Part shown: in pieces, positions 22,285 through 30,024 of the stretch
How positions within the stretch are numbered: the stretch's first letter is position 1
How the letters are laid out: each line of letters opens with the position of its first letter
Source of the DNA: Bowmanella denitrificans
GTDB lineage: Bacteria > Pseudomonadota > Gammaproteobacteria > Enterobacterales > Alteromonadaceae
Direction of reading: 5' to 3'
DNA length: 64,000 nucleotides
Assembly (NCBI RefSeq): GCF_039522935.1
Contig: NZ_BAAAEI010000031.1
Span: 124,001 to 188,000 of the forward strand
Translations under genes and position numbers: made by a program
The notes under the pieces: generated by a model
What the model was told of the DNA's origin: nothing
Databases searched by the model: none
The model's input: only the letters and a program-made list of their open reading frames with translations

Positions 22285-23574
22285 ATGAAAGTATTGATTA
22301 TCGGCGGCGGCGGTCGTGAACATGCGCTGGCATGGAAGGCTGCCCAGTCTGAACAGGTTAGTCAGGTGTTTATTGCCCCAGGTAATGCTGGCACCGAACT
22401 GGAACCGAATATCCAGAATGTTGCCATTGGTGCAGAAAACATTGGCGGTTTACTGGCATTTGCCCAGCAGGAAAAAATCGACCTGACCATTGTCGGTCCT
22501 GAAGCCCCGTTGGTGCTTGGCGTGGTAGACAAGTTCCAGGCCGCTGGTTTGCGCATTTTTGGTCCCAGCCAGGCGGCCGCCCAGCTTGAAGGCTCCAAAG
22601 CCTTTACCAAGGACTTTCTGGCCCGCCATAACATTCCCACTGCGGCTTATCAGACTTTTACTGAGGTTGGCCCTGCACTGGATTATGTTAAGCAGCAAGG
22701 CGCGCCTATTGTGGTAAAGGCCGATGGCCTGGCCGCTGGTAAAGGCGTTATCGTCGCCATGACGGAGCAGGAAGCGGAAGATGCCATTCGTGATATGCTG
22801 GCTGGCAACGCCTTTGGCGATGCCGGTAGCCGGGTGGTGATCGAAGAGTTTCTGAGCGGTGAAGAAGCCAGTTTTATTGTGATGGTGGATGGTAAAAATG
22901 TGCTGTCCTTTGCCACCAGTCAGGATCACAAACGTGTGGGCGATGGTGATCAAGGGCCAAATACTGGCGGCATGGGAGCCTATTCTCCGGCGCCCGTAGT
23001 TACCGCTGATGTGCACCAACGCATTCTGAACGAAGTGATTTTCCCCACCGTACAGGGCATGGCATCTGAAGGGCATCCTTATGTGGGCTTTCTGTATGCC
23101 GGCTTAATGATTACCAGCGACGGCACACCTAAAGTGATCGAATATAACTGCCGTTTTGGTGACCCTGAAACTCAGCCCATTATGCTGCGTCTGCAATCAG
23201 ACCTGGTCGGTTTGTGTGAAGCGGCGCTGGATGGCAAGTTGGATAACACTCAAATCGACTTTGATGCTCGCGCTGCCGTGGGGGTGGTTCTGGCTGCCAA
23301 GGGCTATCCCAGCGATTACCCTAAAGGTGACGTGATCAGTGGTTTGGGCAATGGCGAAAGCGCTACTGCAAAAGTGTTCCATGCTGGTACCAAAATGCAG
23401 GAAGGACAGGTTGTCACCAATGGCGGTCGGGTACTTTGTGCCACAGCATTGGGGGAAACAGTGAGCGAAGCGCAGCAGAACGCTTATAAACTGGTTGAAG
23501 AAATTAGTTGGAACGGCATGTTTTGCCGAAAAGATATTGCCTGGCGTGCTATTGCCAGGGAACAGGGCAAGTAA
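22285..23574 (+). CDS. purD: Phosphoribosylamine--glycine ligase (GARS)
   Basis: A 429-residue ATP-grasp enzyme, the same length as E. coli PurD, joining glycine to phosphoribosylamine in purine synthesis. It begins with MKVLIIGGGGREHALAWK and contains PIVVKADGLAAGKGV, DHKRVGDGDQGPNTGGMG and YNCRFGDPETQ, all family signatures. A GGGAG box lies 10 bp upstream of the ATG. It follows purH by 85 bp, in which a small hairpin (AAGTCG...CGACTT, 22205-22226) may fine-tune readthrough. Confidence 0.97.
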   Translation: MKVLIIGGGGREHALAWKAAQSEQVSQVFIAPGNAGTELEPNIQNVAIGAENIGGLLAFAQQEKIDLTIVGPEAPLVLGVVDKFQAAGLRIFGPSQAAAQLEGSKAFTKDFLARHNIPTAAYQTFTEVGPALDYVKQQGAPIVVKADGLAAGKGVIVAMTEQEAEDAIRDMLAGNAFGDAGSRVVIEEFLSGEEASFIVMVDGKNVLSFATSQDHKRVGDGDQGPNTGGMGAYSPAPVVTADVHQRILNEVIFPTVQGMASEGHPYVGFLYAGLMITSDGTPKVIEYNCRFGDPETQPIMLRLQSDLVGLCEAALDGKLDNTQIDFDARAAVGVVLAAKGYPSDYPKGDVISGLGNGESATAKVFHAGTKMQEGQVVTNGGRVLCATALGETVSEAQQNAYKLVEEISWNGMFCRKDIAWRAIAREQGK

Positions 23575-23581
23575 ACCCAAT

Positions 23582-23612
23582 ACCATTAAGGCCCTGAACG
23601 GGCCTTAATGGT
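23582..23612 (+). terminator. Rho-independent terminator of purHD
   Basis: A 13-bp stem ACCATTAAGGCCC / GGGCCTTAATGGT with loop TGAAC starts 8 bp after the purD stop. The trailing T-tract is short (TGTTC), so efficiency is uncertain. Confidence 0.75.
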
Positions 23613-23660
23613 TGTTCACAAAGCATTGTTTATTGCACCCTGGGATGCTGTTGGCTTAGA

Positions 23661-24896
23661 TCAACGCGTCTGCGGATAACGTAATATAAAACGCGCGCCT
23701 CCCAACGGCGAGCGTTCTACTTTACAACTGCCCTGGTGCCATTGTTGTATCCGTCTGACAATCGCCAGACCAAGTCCGGCCCCTCCGCGTTTTCTGTCCC
23801 GTCCTGCATCAGGTCTGAAGAAAGGTTCAAAAATTTTGTCTTTGTCGGCTTCTTCCACGCCCTGGCCGTCATCGTCCACCATCAGACGAATTTCGTCTTT
23901 ATCTGTTTCAATACTGACCAGAATCCTGCTTTTGGCATGGCGCATGGCGTTCTGCATAATATTTTGCAGCGCCCGCTGCACAAAGTACCCATCAGCCAGC
24001 AACTCAGCATCGGATAATTGCAATTCGAGCTTAATATGTGGCGGGCAGTTGGCTGCCATGCGATTGGCTAGTCCTTCCACTAATTCCGCCAGTGGTAGGG
24101 TCGAGTAATCCATCTCCGGTGCGGTATTTTCCATGCTGGCGTAATCGAGCATTTCCTGCACCAGTCGCTCCAATTCTTCAACATCCCGTGTCATATCCTG
24201 CCAGGGGGCTGAGCCGGGTGGTGGCTCCATGGCCAAAGCAAACTTCAGGCGTGACAATGGCGTACGAAATTCATGTGCCACGGCTCCAGTGAGTTCCCGT
24301 TGATTCTGCACTAACTGTTTGATTTGTGTTCCGAGCTGATTGAATGAATGCATAATGCTGGACAAAGCCGACGCTGAACCGACGGAAATGGCGGGCAGTG
24401 AACCATCCTGACGCAAAGAACGTGAGGCTTCTCGTAACTTGGATAAGTCGCGCCAAAGCGGCCAGGTCCATAGTGACAGAAGTAAAGCCAGCAAAGCGAA
24501 AAACACACCGCTATACAACCAAACATTTAACTGACTGGGTTGATCAGGATGATAAATCTGCAGAAGCTGATTGTTGCGGCTGTCGAGGATGTATAGCTGC
24601 TGCCCATATTCATCGTCGAACAACACCAGGGGCTGGCCATTTTGCAGTTGTTCAGCCATGTCTTGCGGCCAGGCAATGCTGTCTACATCCAGACGGTCAA
24701 GTTTAAGCCCGAAGGTGTCTAGCTGGCTGGGTAAATTTTCTGGTAGCGAAAGTTGTTGGCTAACAAAGGCAGCCGTGGCTGCAACCCAGGGGTCCAGCTT
24801 ACTGTCGTTCTCCAGGAATACTTTGTCCAGAACTGCCGCCAGCCCAACTAAAGACAGCACAATAAAAACATACAGGCTGACGAATAGTCTGCCCAT
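23661..24896 (-). CDS. Sensor histidine kinase (RstB-like)
   Basis: A 411-residue two-helix membrane kinase: helix 1 at about 5-24, a periplasmic segment of about 100 residues, helix 2 near 127-148, then a HAMP-like linker, HisKA with AVAHEFRTPLSRLKFA (His near 211) and a HATPase with NIMQNAMRHA, DDDGQGV and GGAGLGLAIVRR. The paired response regulator lies 37 bp upstream in the same operon, and DUF3019 and MipA/OmpV genes come first. The combination resembles RstAB-type systems in Shewanella and Alteromonas. The stimulus is unknown but envelope-related cues are likely. Confidence 0.9.
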   Translation of the reverse strand: MGRLFVSLYVFIVLSLVGLAAVLDKVFLENDSKLDPWVAATAAFVSQQLSLPENLPSQLDTFGLKLDRLDVDSIAWPQDMAEQLQNGQPLVLFDDEYGQQLYILDSRNNQLLQIYHPDQPSQLNVWLYSGVFFALLALLLSLWTWPLWRDLSKLREASRSLRQDGSLPAISVGSASALSSIMHSFNQLGTQIKQLVQNQRELTGAVAHEFRTPLSRLKFALAMEPPPGSAPWQDMTRDVEELERLVQEMLDYASMENTAPEMDYSTLPLAELVEGLANRMAANCPPHIKLELQLSDAELLADGYFVQRALQNIMQNAMRHAKSRILVSIETDKDEIRLMVDDDGQGVEEADKDKIFEPFFRPDAGRDRKRGGAGLGLAIVRRIQQWHQGSCKVERSPLGGARFILRYPQTR

Positions 24897-24933
24897 TATC
24901 TAAACCTGAAGAGTGACAAAGACTGCCTGCATA

Positions 24934-25629
24934 TTAATCCCAGGCATCGGCCACAAAGAAGAAGCCTTTGCCCCAGATCGTTTTAATGCGCTGTGGGTTT
25001 TGCTGATTATCACGTAATTTTTTGCGCAATCGCGAAATACGTACGTCGGCTGAACGGTCCAGGCCGTCATATTCACGACCGATTAAATCCCGGTAAATCT
25101 GTTCACGGTCAACTAACTGTGACGCGTTTTCCGCCAGCATCCATAATAAATCAAATTCATGGCTGGTCAGTTGAATGGGCTCTTCCCCAAGCATGACCTG
25201 TCTGGAGGCGCTATCGATACGCAGACTACCGAACTTCAGTTTGCTGGCAGGCTGCGGGCTACCAGTTGGTTTGACTCTCCTGAGTAAGGCATGGATACGG
25301 GCCAGCAATACACGAGGCTCGACGGGTTTGATCACATAGTCATCGGCACCCAGCTCCAAGCCCAGCACCTGATCATAGTTTGTATCTCTGGCCGTAAGAA
25401 ACAGAATAGGGCCGTTGAAGGACTGGCGTAAAGAGCGGCAGAGCATAAAGCCATCTTCACCTGGCAGCATCACATCCAGCAAAATAATGTCTGGCTGTTG
25501 TTTGCGTACTTGCTGAAGTAAGTCGGTACCATCGGCAAATTGCACAACATCCAACTGTTGGTTACGCAAAAATTCCGCCGTTAACTGGCTTAATCTCTCG
25601 TCATCTTCTACCAGAAAAACTTTTGCCAT
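24934..25629 (-). CDS. OmpR-family response regulator (RstA-like)
   Basis: A 231-residue regulator with a receiver domain (VFLVEDDERLSQL; phospho-Asp near 52 in IILLDVMLPGEDG; Lys in DDYVIKPVEPRVLLA) and a winged-helix domain ending in KTIWGKGFFFVADAWD. Its ATG overlaps the last base of the DUF3019 stop, so translation is coupled. It is followed by its kinase. It probably controls its own operon, including the MipA/OmpV gene, by analogy with other RstA-like pairs; no binding box was identified. Confidence 0.92.
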   Translation of the reverse strand: MAKVFLVEDDERLSQLTAEFLRNQQLDVVQFADGTDLLQQVRKQQPDIILLDVMLPGEDGFMLCRSLRQSFNGPILFLTARDTNYDQVLGLELGADDYVIKPVEPRVLLARIHALLRRVKPTGSPQPASKLKFGSLRIDSASRQVMLGEEPIQLTSHEFDLLWMLAENASQLVDREQIYRDLIGREYDGLDRSADVRISRLRKKLRDNQQNPQRIKTIWGKGFFFVADAWD

Positions 25630-26003
25630 CAGAATAAACTCCAGGGCTTACGTACACGCTGGCGAACAGCACTCAGTGCCTTTACTTCCAGTGTCTCTGT
25701 CAATAAGTCGCGGTCATCCTGCCGCATACTGATAACCGAATCTTCACTGTAACTCAGGCTTAAACGAATATGTTGCCGTGGGGTCTGCCAGCATTGCAAC
25801 TGCTCGTCACTGAGAAACAGACAGCTGTCAGGAGGTAAGTCCCCCCATATTTGAATATCCAGTTGCAATTGGCAGGCTTCCCCCAGCTCTTTAACAATGC
25901 AGACACTAGGCTTAACACGCCATCCCAGGTCCTGCGCTGCCACTGACAAATGCCAGCCACTGACTGCCATTAATATCAGCAGCCGGTACCAAACCGGCTT
26001 CAA
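25629..26003 (-). CDS. DUF3019 domain-containing protein, exported
   Basis: A 124-residue protein with an N-terminal signal peptide (residues 1-23, ending SVAAQ) and four cysteines in the mature part (CIVKELGEACQLQ, SCLFL and LQCWQ), suggesting two disulfides in the periplasm. It matches the DUF3019 family, which is regularly found between MipA/OmpV-like genes and RstAB-type regulators in Alteromonadales. It lies 12 bp behind the MipA gene and touches the response regulator. Function unknown; a periplasmic accessory of the kinase is one possibility. Confidence 0.82.
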   Translation of the reverse strand: MKPVWYRLLILMAVSGWHLSVAAQDLGWRVKPSVCIVKELGEACQLQLDIQIWGDLPPDSCLFLSDEQLQCWQTPRQHIRLSLSYSEDSVISMRQDDRDLLTETLEVKALSAVRQRVRKPWSLF

Positions 26004-26015
26004 CCTTGAGTCTCT

Positions 26016-26858
26016 TCAGAAGTGGTAGGCGGCACCGACAAAAATTCCTCTAATCTTGCTTTCATCCAACAACGGGCTGGCCGTCATCCCTTTATGCAGT
26101 TCTGTCCAGGTCAGGCTGCCAATCAGTCGCCAATGCTCAGCTATGGGACGGATAACCTGAATTGACAGAGAAGGATACCAGCCGGAACGGGCTTCATAAT
26201 AGAGGGAAGTGTCAACCTCGTCGCGATCATCCAGACCGTAATAATAATCTACCAGTTTTGTGCTTTTCCATACCAGTGATGGTGTGGCAACCCAGGTCCA
26301 GTGACCGGTTTGCCAGGACAGGCTGTAGCTAAGCTCGGCTTGCTGACCATGGTGAACCTTACCAACGTCTGTCACCATACTGGCCTGAAACTCGCCTGAT
26401 TCATGGCGAAGGTGCAGCCTGACGCCACCATTAACAGACCAACGCCGGGTGGCCACGTCATCTTTGGAAACGGTACGCTTTACTTCCATCGAGGGGCCAA
26501 TAAAACCAGACCCCAATGCCATATTAGAGAATAGATTGGCAGGGTGCCAAAAGGCAAAGTTAGCGGCTTCCTTGTTTAAATTAACGAAGCCTTCCAAAGC
26601 GAAGGTGCCATTATCAATAACCTGATAACCTACTTCATCATTATCCAGATAGAAGGCCTCGCCATACCAGGCGATATCGGGTAGAACCACCAGCGGAATA
26701 TTATCGCCGTCAACCAGAGGATTGCTTCGGACGCCCGCCCCGATGGCCACACCCAACTGCCACTGCCCCTTTTCAATACATTGGCTTTCACAGGCAATAG
26801 CAGAGGGACCAGCCATTAGGCCAACCAATACAATCCACAAACCAACCCGCAACGTCAT
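26016..26858 (-). CDS. MipA/OmpV family outer-membrane protein
   Basis: A 280-residue predicted beta-barrel. The start at 26858 (MTLRVGLWIVLVGLMAG) gives a signal peptide and follows AGGAG by 7 bp; a longer frame from 26885 adds nine unlikely residues. The protein ends in GAAYHF, the aromatic C-terminus typical of outer-membrane barrels recognised by BamA. MipA/OmpV proteins are scaffold or adhesin-like porins. It is first in an operon with DUF3019 and a two-component system, so its synthesis is probably signal-regulated. Confidence 0.9.
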   Translation of the reverse strand: MTLRVGLWIVLVGLMAGPSAIACESQCIEKGQWQLGVAIGAGVRSNPLVDGDNIPLVVLPDIAWYGEAFYLDNDEVGYQVIDNGTFALEGFVNLNKEAANFAFWHPANLFSNMALGSGFIGPSMEVKRTVSKDDVATRRWSVNGGVRLHLRHESGEFQASMVTDVGKVHHGQQAELSYSLSWQTGHWTWVATPSLVWKSTKLVDYYYGLDDRDEVDTSLYYEARSGWYPSLSIQVIRPIAEHWRLIGSLTWTELHKGMTASPLLDESKIRGIFVGAAYHF

Positions 26859-26953
26859 GACAGCTCCTGATACACCGGCAGACAAGGGTAGCAGAGGCCA
26901 AGGCCGGACTCATCTATGAATTACAATTATTCACAAATGCTGTCAAATTCGAT

Positions 26954-26982
26954 CTGACCGAAGGAAGGCCAGAAGCTAGGAT
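26954..26982 (+). promoter_or_regulatory. Candidate promoter of a small RNA
   Basis: CTGACC, a 17-bp spacer and TAGGAT match the sigma70 consensus at four of six positions in each hexamer. The predicted start, about 26989, falls exactly at the first base of a hairpin followed downstream by another hairpin and a terminator. Confidence 0.35.
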
Positions 26983-26987
26983 TGTGT

Positions 26988-27091
26988 TGTCGGTTTATGG
27001 CTAGGAAGCCTGCAGTTACCGACACAGTGCAAGAGCAGGTAACTTAATCCTTTACCTGTGTTGTGGTTGGCCGGTTCTACCGGCCTTTTTT
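26988..27091 (+). ncRNA. Candidate structured small RNA, about 103 nt
   Basis: Three successive stem-loops occupy this otherwise gene-free interval. The first has a 7-bp outer stem TGTCGGT/ACCGACA enclosing GGCT-AGGA-AGCC (26988-27024). The second is CAGGTAA/TTACCTG (27036-27058). The third is a terminator, GGCCGG/CCGGCC with a TTCTA loop and six T residues (27069-27091). A promoter-like element sits just upstream. It matches no riboswitch class I recognise. Either an independent sRNA or a leader/attenuator of the DUF3016 gene 227 bp downstream is possible; the tight terminator favours an independent transcript. Confidence 0.4.
27069..27091 (+). terminator. Rho-independent terminator of the candidate small RNA
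   Basis: A 6-bp GC stem GGCCGG/CCGGCC with loop TTCTA is followed directly by six T residues. No protein-coding gene on this strand ends nearby, which is why a non-coding transcript is proposed. Confidence 0.8.
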
Positions 27092-27108
27092 ATGTTCAGG
27101 ATGAACGG

Positions 27109-27252
27109 TATGCCTTGGGTTCATGGAGGAACAGGAGCGGCGATGTTCAGGATGAACGGGACGAAAAGCTGCTCCTGCATTTTCGTCACTTCCGCCCTCC
27201 TTGGAGGTCGTATGCCGTGGGTTCATGGAGGAACAGGAACGGCGATGTTCAG
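27109..27252. repeat. Pair of 42-bp direct repeats
   Basis: Copies at 27109-27150 and 27211-27252 differ at two positions and start with TATGCC(T/G)TGGGTTCATGG. A shorter unit, GTTCAGGATGAACGG, itself an inverted repeat (GTTCA...TGAAC), occurs at 27094 and 27145. The tract lies between the candidate small RNA and the DUF3016 gene. It looks like a dispersed intergenic repeat family. Confidence 0.75.
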
Positions 27253-27317
27253 CAAAAATTCAGTTGTATCCTGTAGACTCATACTCATCGTTCAGACATT
27301 TGTGCAGAGGTAAGAGT

Positions 27318-27842
27318 ATGAAACAGGTTACCCGTTCCTTATTGTTGGCTACTACTTTAATGAGTGTCAGTGGTGTCAGTCTGGCCAAGGCCGATGTAGA
27401 GATAAACTGGCAGGATCCCGACCGTTATACGGATGTACACCCTGCCAATGAATCCAGAGTAAAGTTCAGAGAAAGAACCTTTGCCGAGATCCAGGAGTAC
27501 GTAGAAAAGCTGGCAGAGAAGCTTCCCGATGGGCAAAAATTACAGTTGAATGTCACTAATCTGGATTTAGCCGGTCAGGTCTGGCCAGGCAGTTTTGTTG
27601 GCCTGAACAGTCCCTCTGATGTGCGCCTAATTAAACGTATTGATATTCCAAGGATGAAGTTTGATTACAAACTATTGGACGCCAGTGGTGAGCAGATCAA
27701 AGGTGAGGAAGTGGATCTTAAGGATATGAGCTTTCAGGACAGAGTGAACCCGCTGTTTAACAGTGAATCACTGCGCTACGAGAAAAATATGATTCGGGAA
27801 TGGTTTAATGAGGCGTTCGCCGACATATTACCTAAAGAATAA
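27318..27842 (+). CDS. DUF3016 domain-containing protein, exported
   Basis: A 174-residue protein with a signal peptide (MKQVTRSLLLATTLMSVSG, cleavage near SLAKA). The mature protein has the DUF3016-like pattern of a short beta-rich fold: VEINWQDPDRYTDV near the start, RERTFAEIQEYVEKLAEKLP in the middle and FNEAFADILP at the end. It is common in Alteromonas and Shewanella but has no known function. An AGAGG box lies 7 bp upstream of the ATG. It is followed by a strong terminator and preceded by a repeat-rich, gene-free region. Confidence 0.82.
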   Translation: MKQVTRSLLLATTLMSVSGVSLAKADVEINWQDPDRYTDVHPANESRVKFRERTFAEIQEYVEKLAEKLPDGQKLQLNVTNLDLAGQVWPGSFVGLNSPSDVRLIKRIDIPRMKFDYKLLDASGEQIKGEEVDLKDMSFQDRVNPLFNSESLRYEKNMIREWFNEAFADILPKE

Positions 27843-27847
27843 ACCCA

Positions 27848-27877
27848 CAAAGCCAGGCTCCGCCTGGCTTTGTTTTG
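27848..27877. terminator. Rho-independent terminator after the DUF3016 gene
   Basis: A 12-bp perfect stem ACAAAGCCAGGC/GCCTGGCTTTGT with loop TCC, followed by TTTGG on the plus strand. It may also serve the convergent small gene ending at 27879. Confidence 0.85.
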
Positions 27878-27878
27878 G

Positions 27879-28214
27879 TTAAAGCATTTTTTCAATAGAC
27901 TTATATAACTCCGTCGCTTTTTCAGCGGACAAGTTATTGCTTTGCGCAGACGGCCCGACGCTGCTGGATACCCTGACAAAATCACTGCTGCCATCCTCGG
28001 CATCGTCCTGTTGTTTGTCCTGGCTGGCTGGGCGTGTTTGTTGCTGGGCTTGCAGATTCTGTTCAGTCTGCTGCAATATCCTGGCCTGGGGGGACAGTTC
28101 CACCTTGGGTTGTCCGGCGCCGATACCAAAGGCAACAGGCTTTTCCTCTGCCGCGCTGACCGACTGTTGGCGGAAAGATGAATTTAAACTTGTGTTGGTT
28201 GCCAGTACTTCCAT
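27879..28214 (-). CDS. Hypothetical protein, low-complexity Gln/Ser-rich
   Basis: A 111-residue protein of unrecognised family. The start at 28214 (MEVLATNTSLNSSFRQQS) follows AGGGGAGG by 6 bp; an upstream in-frame Met at 28265 has no such site. The centre is polar and low in complexity (QQTEQNLQAQQQTRPASQ), probably disordered, while the C-terminus (SAEKATELYKSIEKML) could form a helix. No signal peptide is visible. It lies 101 bp from another small gene on the same strand. No function is proposed. Confidence 0.6.
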   Translation of the reverse strand: MEVLATNTSLNSSFRQQSVSAAEEKPVAFGIGAGQPKVELSPQARILQQTEQNLQAQQQTRPASQDKQQDDAEDGSSDFVRVSSSVGPSAQSNNLSAEKATELYKSIEKML

Positions 28215-28315
28215 TACAACCTCCCCTTGATGCTTCGCACTTAGTTCAGTTCCATCAGATTTCAACGGAACCTGTATAAGTATGCACCAGGCAGGCTAAA
28301 AAACAACCTGCTCGC

Positions 28316-28630
28316 TTAGCCTTTCAGGCTGTCTTTAAAACCGGCCAGGGTAGAAAACAACAGTTCCATTTTGCGCACGACGTTGGCTAGTTGGGGCTCA
28401 AAGGTTTCGGTATCTGTCTGGTTTTCGAGAGTAACGATATCGCGAGCCAGTTCTTCAACATAAGGCCCAAACCTTTTACTTTGAACCTCAAATCCAGCGT
28501 CATCGGCAAACACCTGCTGGAATTTTCCCTGGCCTTGCTGATGCAGCTTGGCCAGTGACTGGTCGGCGTCCAGCGCGCGCCGATAGATGACCTGCATGTT
28601 GTCTTTGAGTTTATCCAGGATGCTTTGCAT
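28316..28630 (-). CDS. Conserved hypothetical protein, helical
   Basis: A 104-residue soluble protein predicted to be mostly helical, with a run of Asp/Glu and Lys residues (DADQSLAKLHQQGQGKFQQ) and a C-terminal helix ending MELLFSTLAGFKDSLKG. No domain is recognised with confidence. No strong ribosome site is seen before ATG 28630. It forms, with its neighbours at 27879 and 28743, a cluster of small unannotated proteins between the DUF3016 gene and epmB. Reality as a gene is supported by length and by codon use like the surrounding genes. Confidence 0.62.
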   Translation of the reverse strand: MQSILDKLKDNMQVIYRRALDADQSLAKLHQQGQGKFQQVFADDAGFEVQSKRFGPYVEELARDIVTLENQTDTETFEPQLANVVRKMELLFSTLAGFKDSLKG

Positions 28631-28742
28631 GGAAAAAATTCACTTTTTTATTAAAGATGCGCTAAGGCATGCCGATAAGCTGTCGAAGGTGGGCAATTCT
28701 GCCCGCTTTTAAACTCAGTCTCAAGCTGTAAGAGGAACAGGT

Positions 28743-28934
28743 ATGGAACTACAAGGTGCTTCTACCTCTGGAATGTCCGACGTGTCGGCAGAACTTCGCT
28801 CTGCAAAACTTGCTAAAAATCAGCAGGAACAAGAGGGCAAAGCCGCACTTCAGTTGCTGGATTCAGCTTCTGGCGTACCCAAAGCTTCTTCGGCAAATCC
28901 TGCGTTGGGATCGACTATCGATACCTTCGCCTGA
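28743..28934 (+). CDS. Small protein, possibly YjfB-like putative motility family
   Basis: A 63-residue protein with an AGAGGAACAGGT ribosome site directly before its ATG. The sequence has a helical, Gln/Glu-rich centre (KLAKNQQEQEGKAALQLLDS) and ends in ALGSTIDTFA. The helical repeat followed by a Gly-x-x-Ile-Asp tail is reminiscent of the YjfB putative motility family of about 60 residues. That resemblance is from memory and is only suggestive. It is convergent with epmB, whose stop lies 34 bp away. Confidence 0.6.
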   Translation: MELQGASTSGMSDVSAELRSAKLAKNQQEQEGKAALQLLDSASGVPKASSANPALGSTIDTFA

Positions 28935-28967
28935 TTGGCAGCCCGACCCTGGCCAGGCTTGCCTGCG

Positions 28968-29993
28968 TTAGGGATGAAGATGTAAGTCGACGGGCGTCTT
29001 GCCGGGCTGGTGACCAATTTCTCTGACGAGTTTGGGCACCAGGTATCCCGGCAGGCGCTTTATCATTCCTGCCATTATTTGCCTTGCCTGGCTGTCATCC
29101 ACCGCAAAATGCGCCGCGCCTTGTACCTTGTCCAGCAAATGCAGATAGTACGGCAGTACGCCAACAGCAAATATTGCTTCACTAAGCTCCACTTGAGCCT
29201 GCACAGAATCGTTCACACCTTTTAGCAATACAGCCTGATTCAGCAAAGTAACACCGGCAGCACGTAGCTTGTGTAGCGCTTCTTCGAGCTTTTTATCCAC
29301 TTCGTTGGCATGGTTGATATGCAGCACCATGACAGGGCGCAGACGGCTGTCGGCAAACCAGCCAAGTAGCTCATCAGTTATCCGCGCCGGAATTACCACC
29401 GGTAGCCTGGTATGCAGGCGCAAGCGTGTTACATGCGGAATGTTTGCAACCTCCTGGCTAAGCCAGGCGAGGAAATCATCTTTGGCCATCAGAGGGTCGC
29501 CACCTGAGTAGATAACCTCGTTAATCTCCTGATTGGCGCGAATATAGTTCAGTGCCTGTTGCCATCCTTGCCTGGAGGGGGCGTTGTCTGCATAAGGAAA
29601 ATGGCGGCGAAAACAATAGCGGCAGTTTATCGCGCAGCCACCGCGAATAATCATCAGTACCCGACTTTGATACTTATGCAATAAACCCGGCACGGCACTT
29701 TGCTGTTCGTCCAGTGGGTCTGTACTGTATCCCGGTGTTTCAAGCAGTTCTTCTTCCAGGGTGAGCACTTGGCGTAGCAGGGGATCACTGGCATCGCCTT
29801 TTTTCATCCTTTCAACAAAAGGTCTTGGCACTATCAGCGGAAATAGTTTTCTGGCGGCAAAACCGCTGCTAAAGGCTTCTGCAGGCAACTCCAGCGCCTC
29901 CAGCAATTTGCCTGGATCGCGATATGCTAAAGCCAATTCTTTTTGCCAGGAAGTCTCTACAGCGGGGACAATTTTAGGTATTATCTGCGCCAA
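28968..29993 (-). CDS. epmB: EF-P beta-lysylation protein (lysine 2,3-aminomutase-type radical SAM)
   Basis: A 341-residue radical SAM enzyme that converts (S)-alpha-lysine to (R)-beta-lysine for EF-P modification. The iron-sulfur motif CAINCRYCFRRHFPY (Cys-x3-Cys-x2-Cys) is present, followed by the SGGDPL motif and HTRLPVVIPARI. The PLP-binding lysine region and the C-terminal HPGKTPVDLHLHP agree with EpmB (342 residues in E. coli). It is divergent from efp with only 31 bp between the starts, the same arrangement as in E. coli. Confidence 0.95.
   Translation of the reverse strand: MAQIIPKIVPAVETSWQKELALAYRDPGKLLEALELPAEAFSSGFAARKLFPLIVPRPFVERMKKGDASDPLLRQVLTLEEELLETPGYSTDPLDEQQSAVPGLLHKYQSRVLMIIRGGCAINCRYCFRRHFPYADNAPSRQGWQQALNYIRANQEINEVIYSGGDPLMAKDDFLAWLSQEVANIPHVTRLRLHTRLPVVIPARITDELLGWFADSRLRPVMVLHINHANEVDKKLEEALHKLRAAGVTLLNQAVLLKGVNDSVQAQVELSEAIFAVGVLPYYLHLLDKVQGAAHFAVDDSQARQIMAGMIKRLPGYLVPKLVREIGHQPGKTPVDLHLHP
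29956..29984 (+). promoter_or_regulatory. Candidate efp promoter inside the epmB 5' end
   Basis: TCTACA, 17-bp spacer and TATTAT. The -10 matches five of six consensus bases. Because epmB and efp starts are 31 bp apart, the efp promoter must lie inside the epmB coding sequence. Predicted start near 29991. Confidence 0.4.
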
Positions 29994-30024
29994 TAACGTG
30001 CTCTCAAAACGTAATGGGGAAAAG

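Noticed and set aside
26988..27068. Riboswitch (c-di-GMP, glycine or cobalamin type)
   Set aside because: None of the conserved core sequences of these classes is present; only a generic structured RNA is supported.
27058..27313. Short frames of 72-73 codons in the repeat region
   Set aside because: They consist of the direct repeats, overlap each other in different frames and lack coding character.
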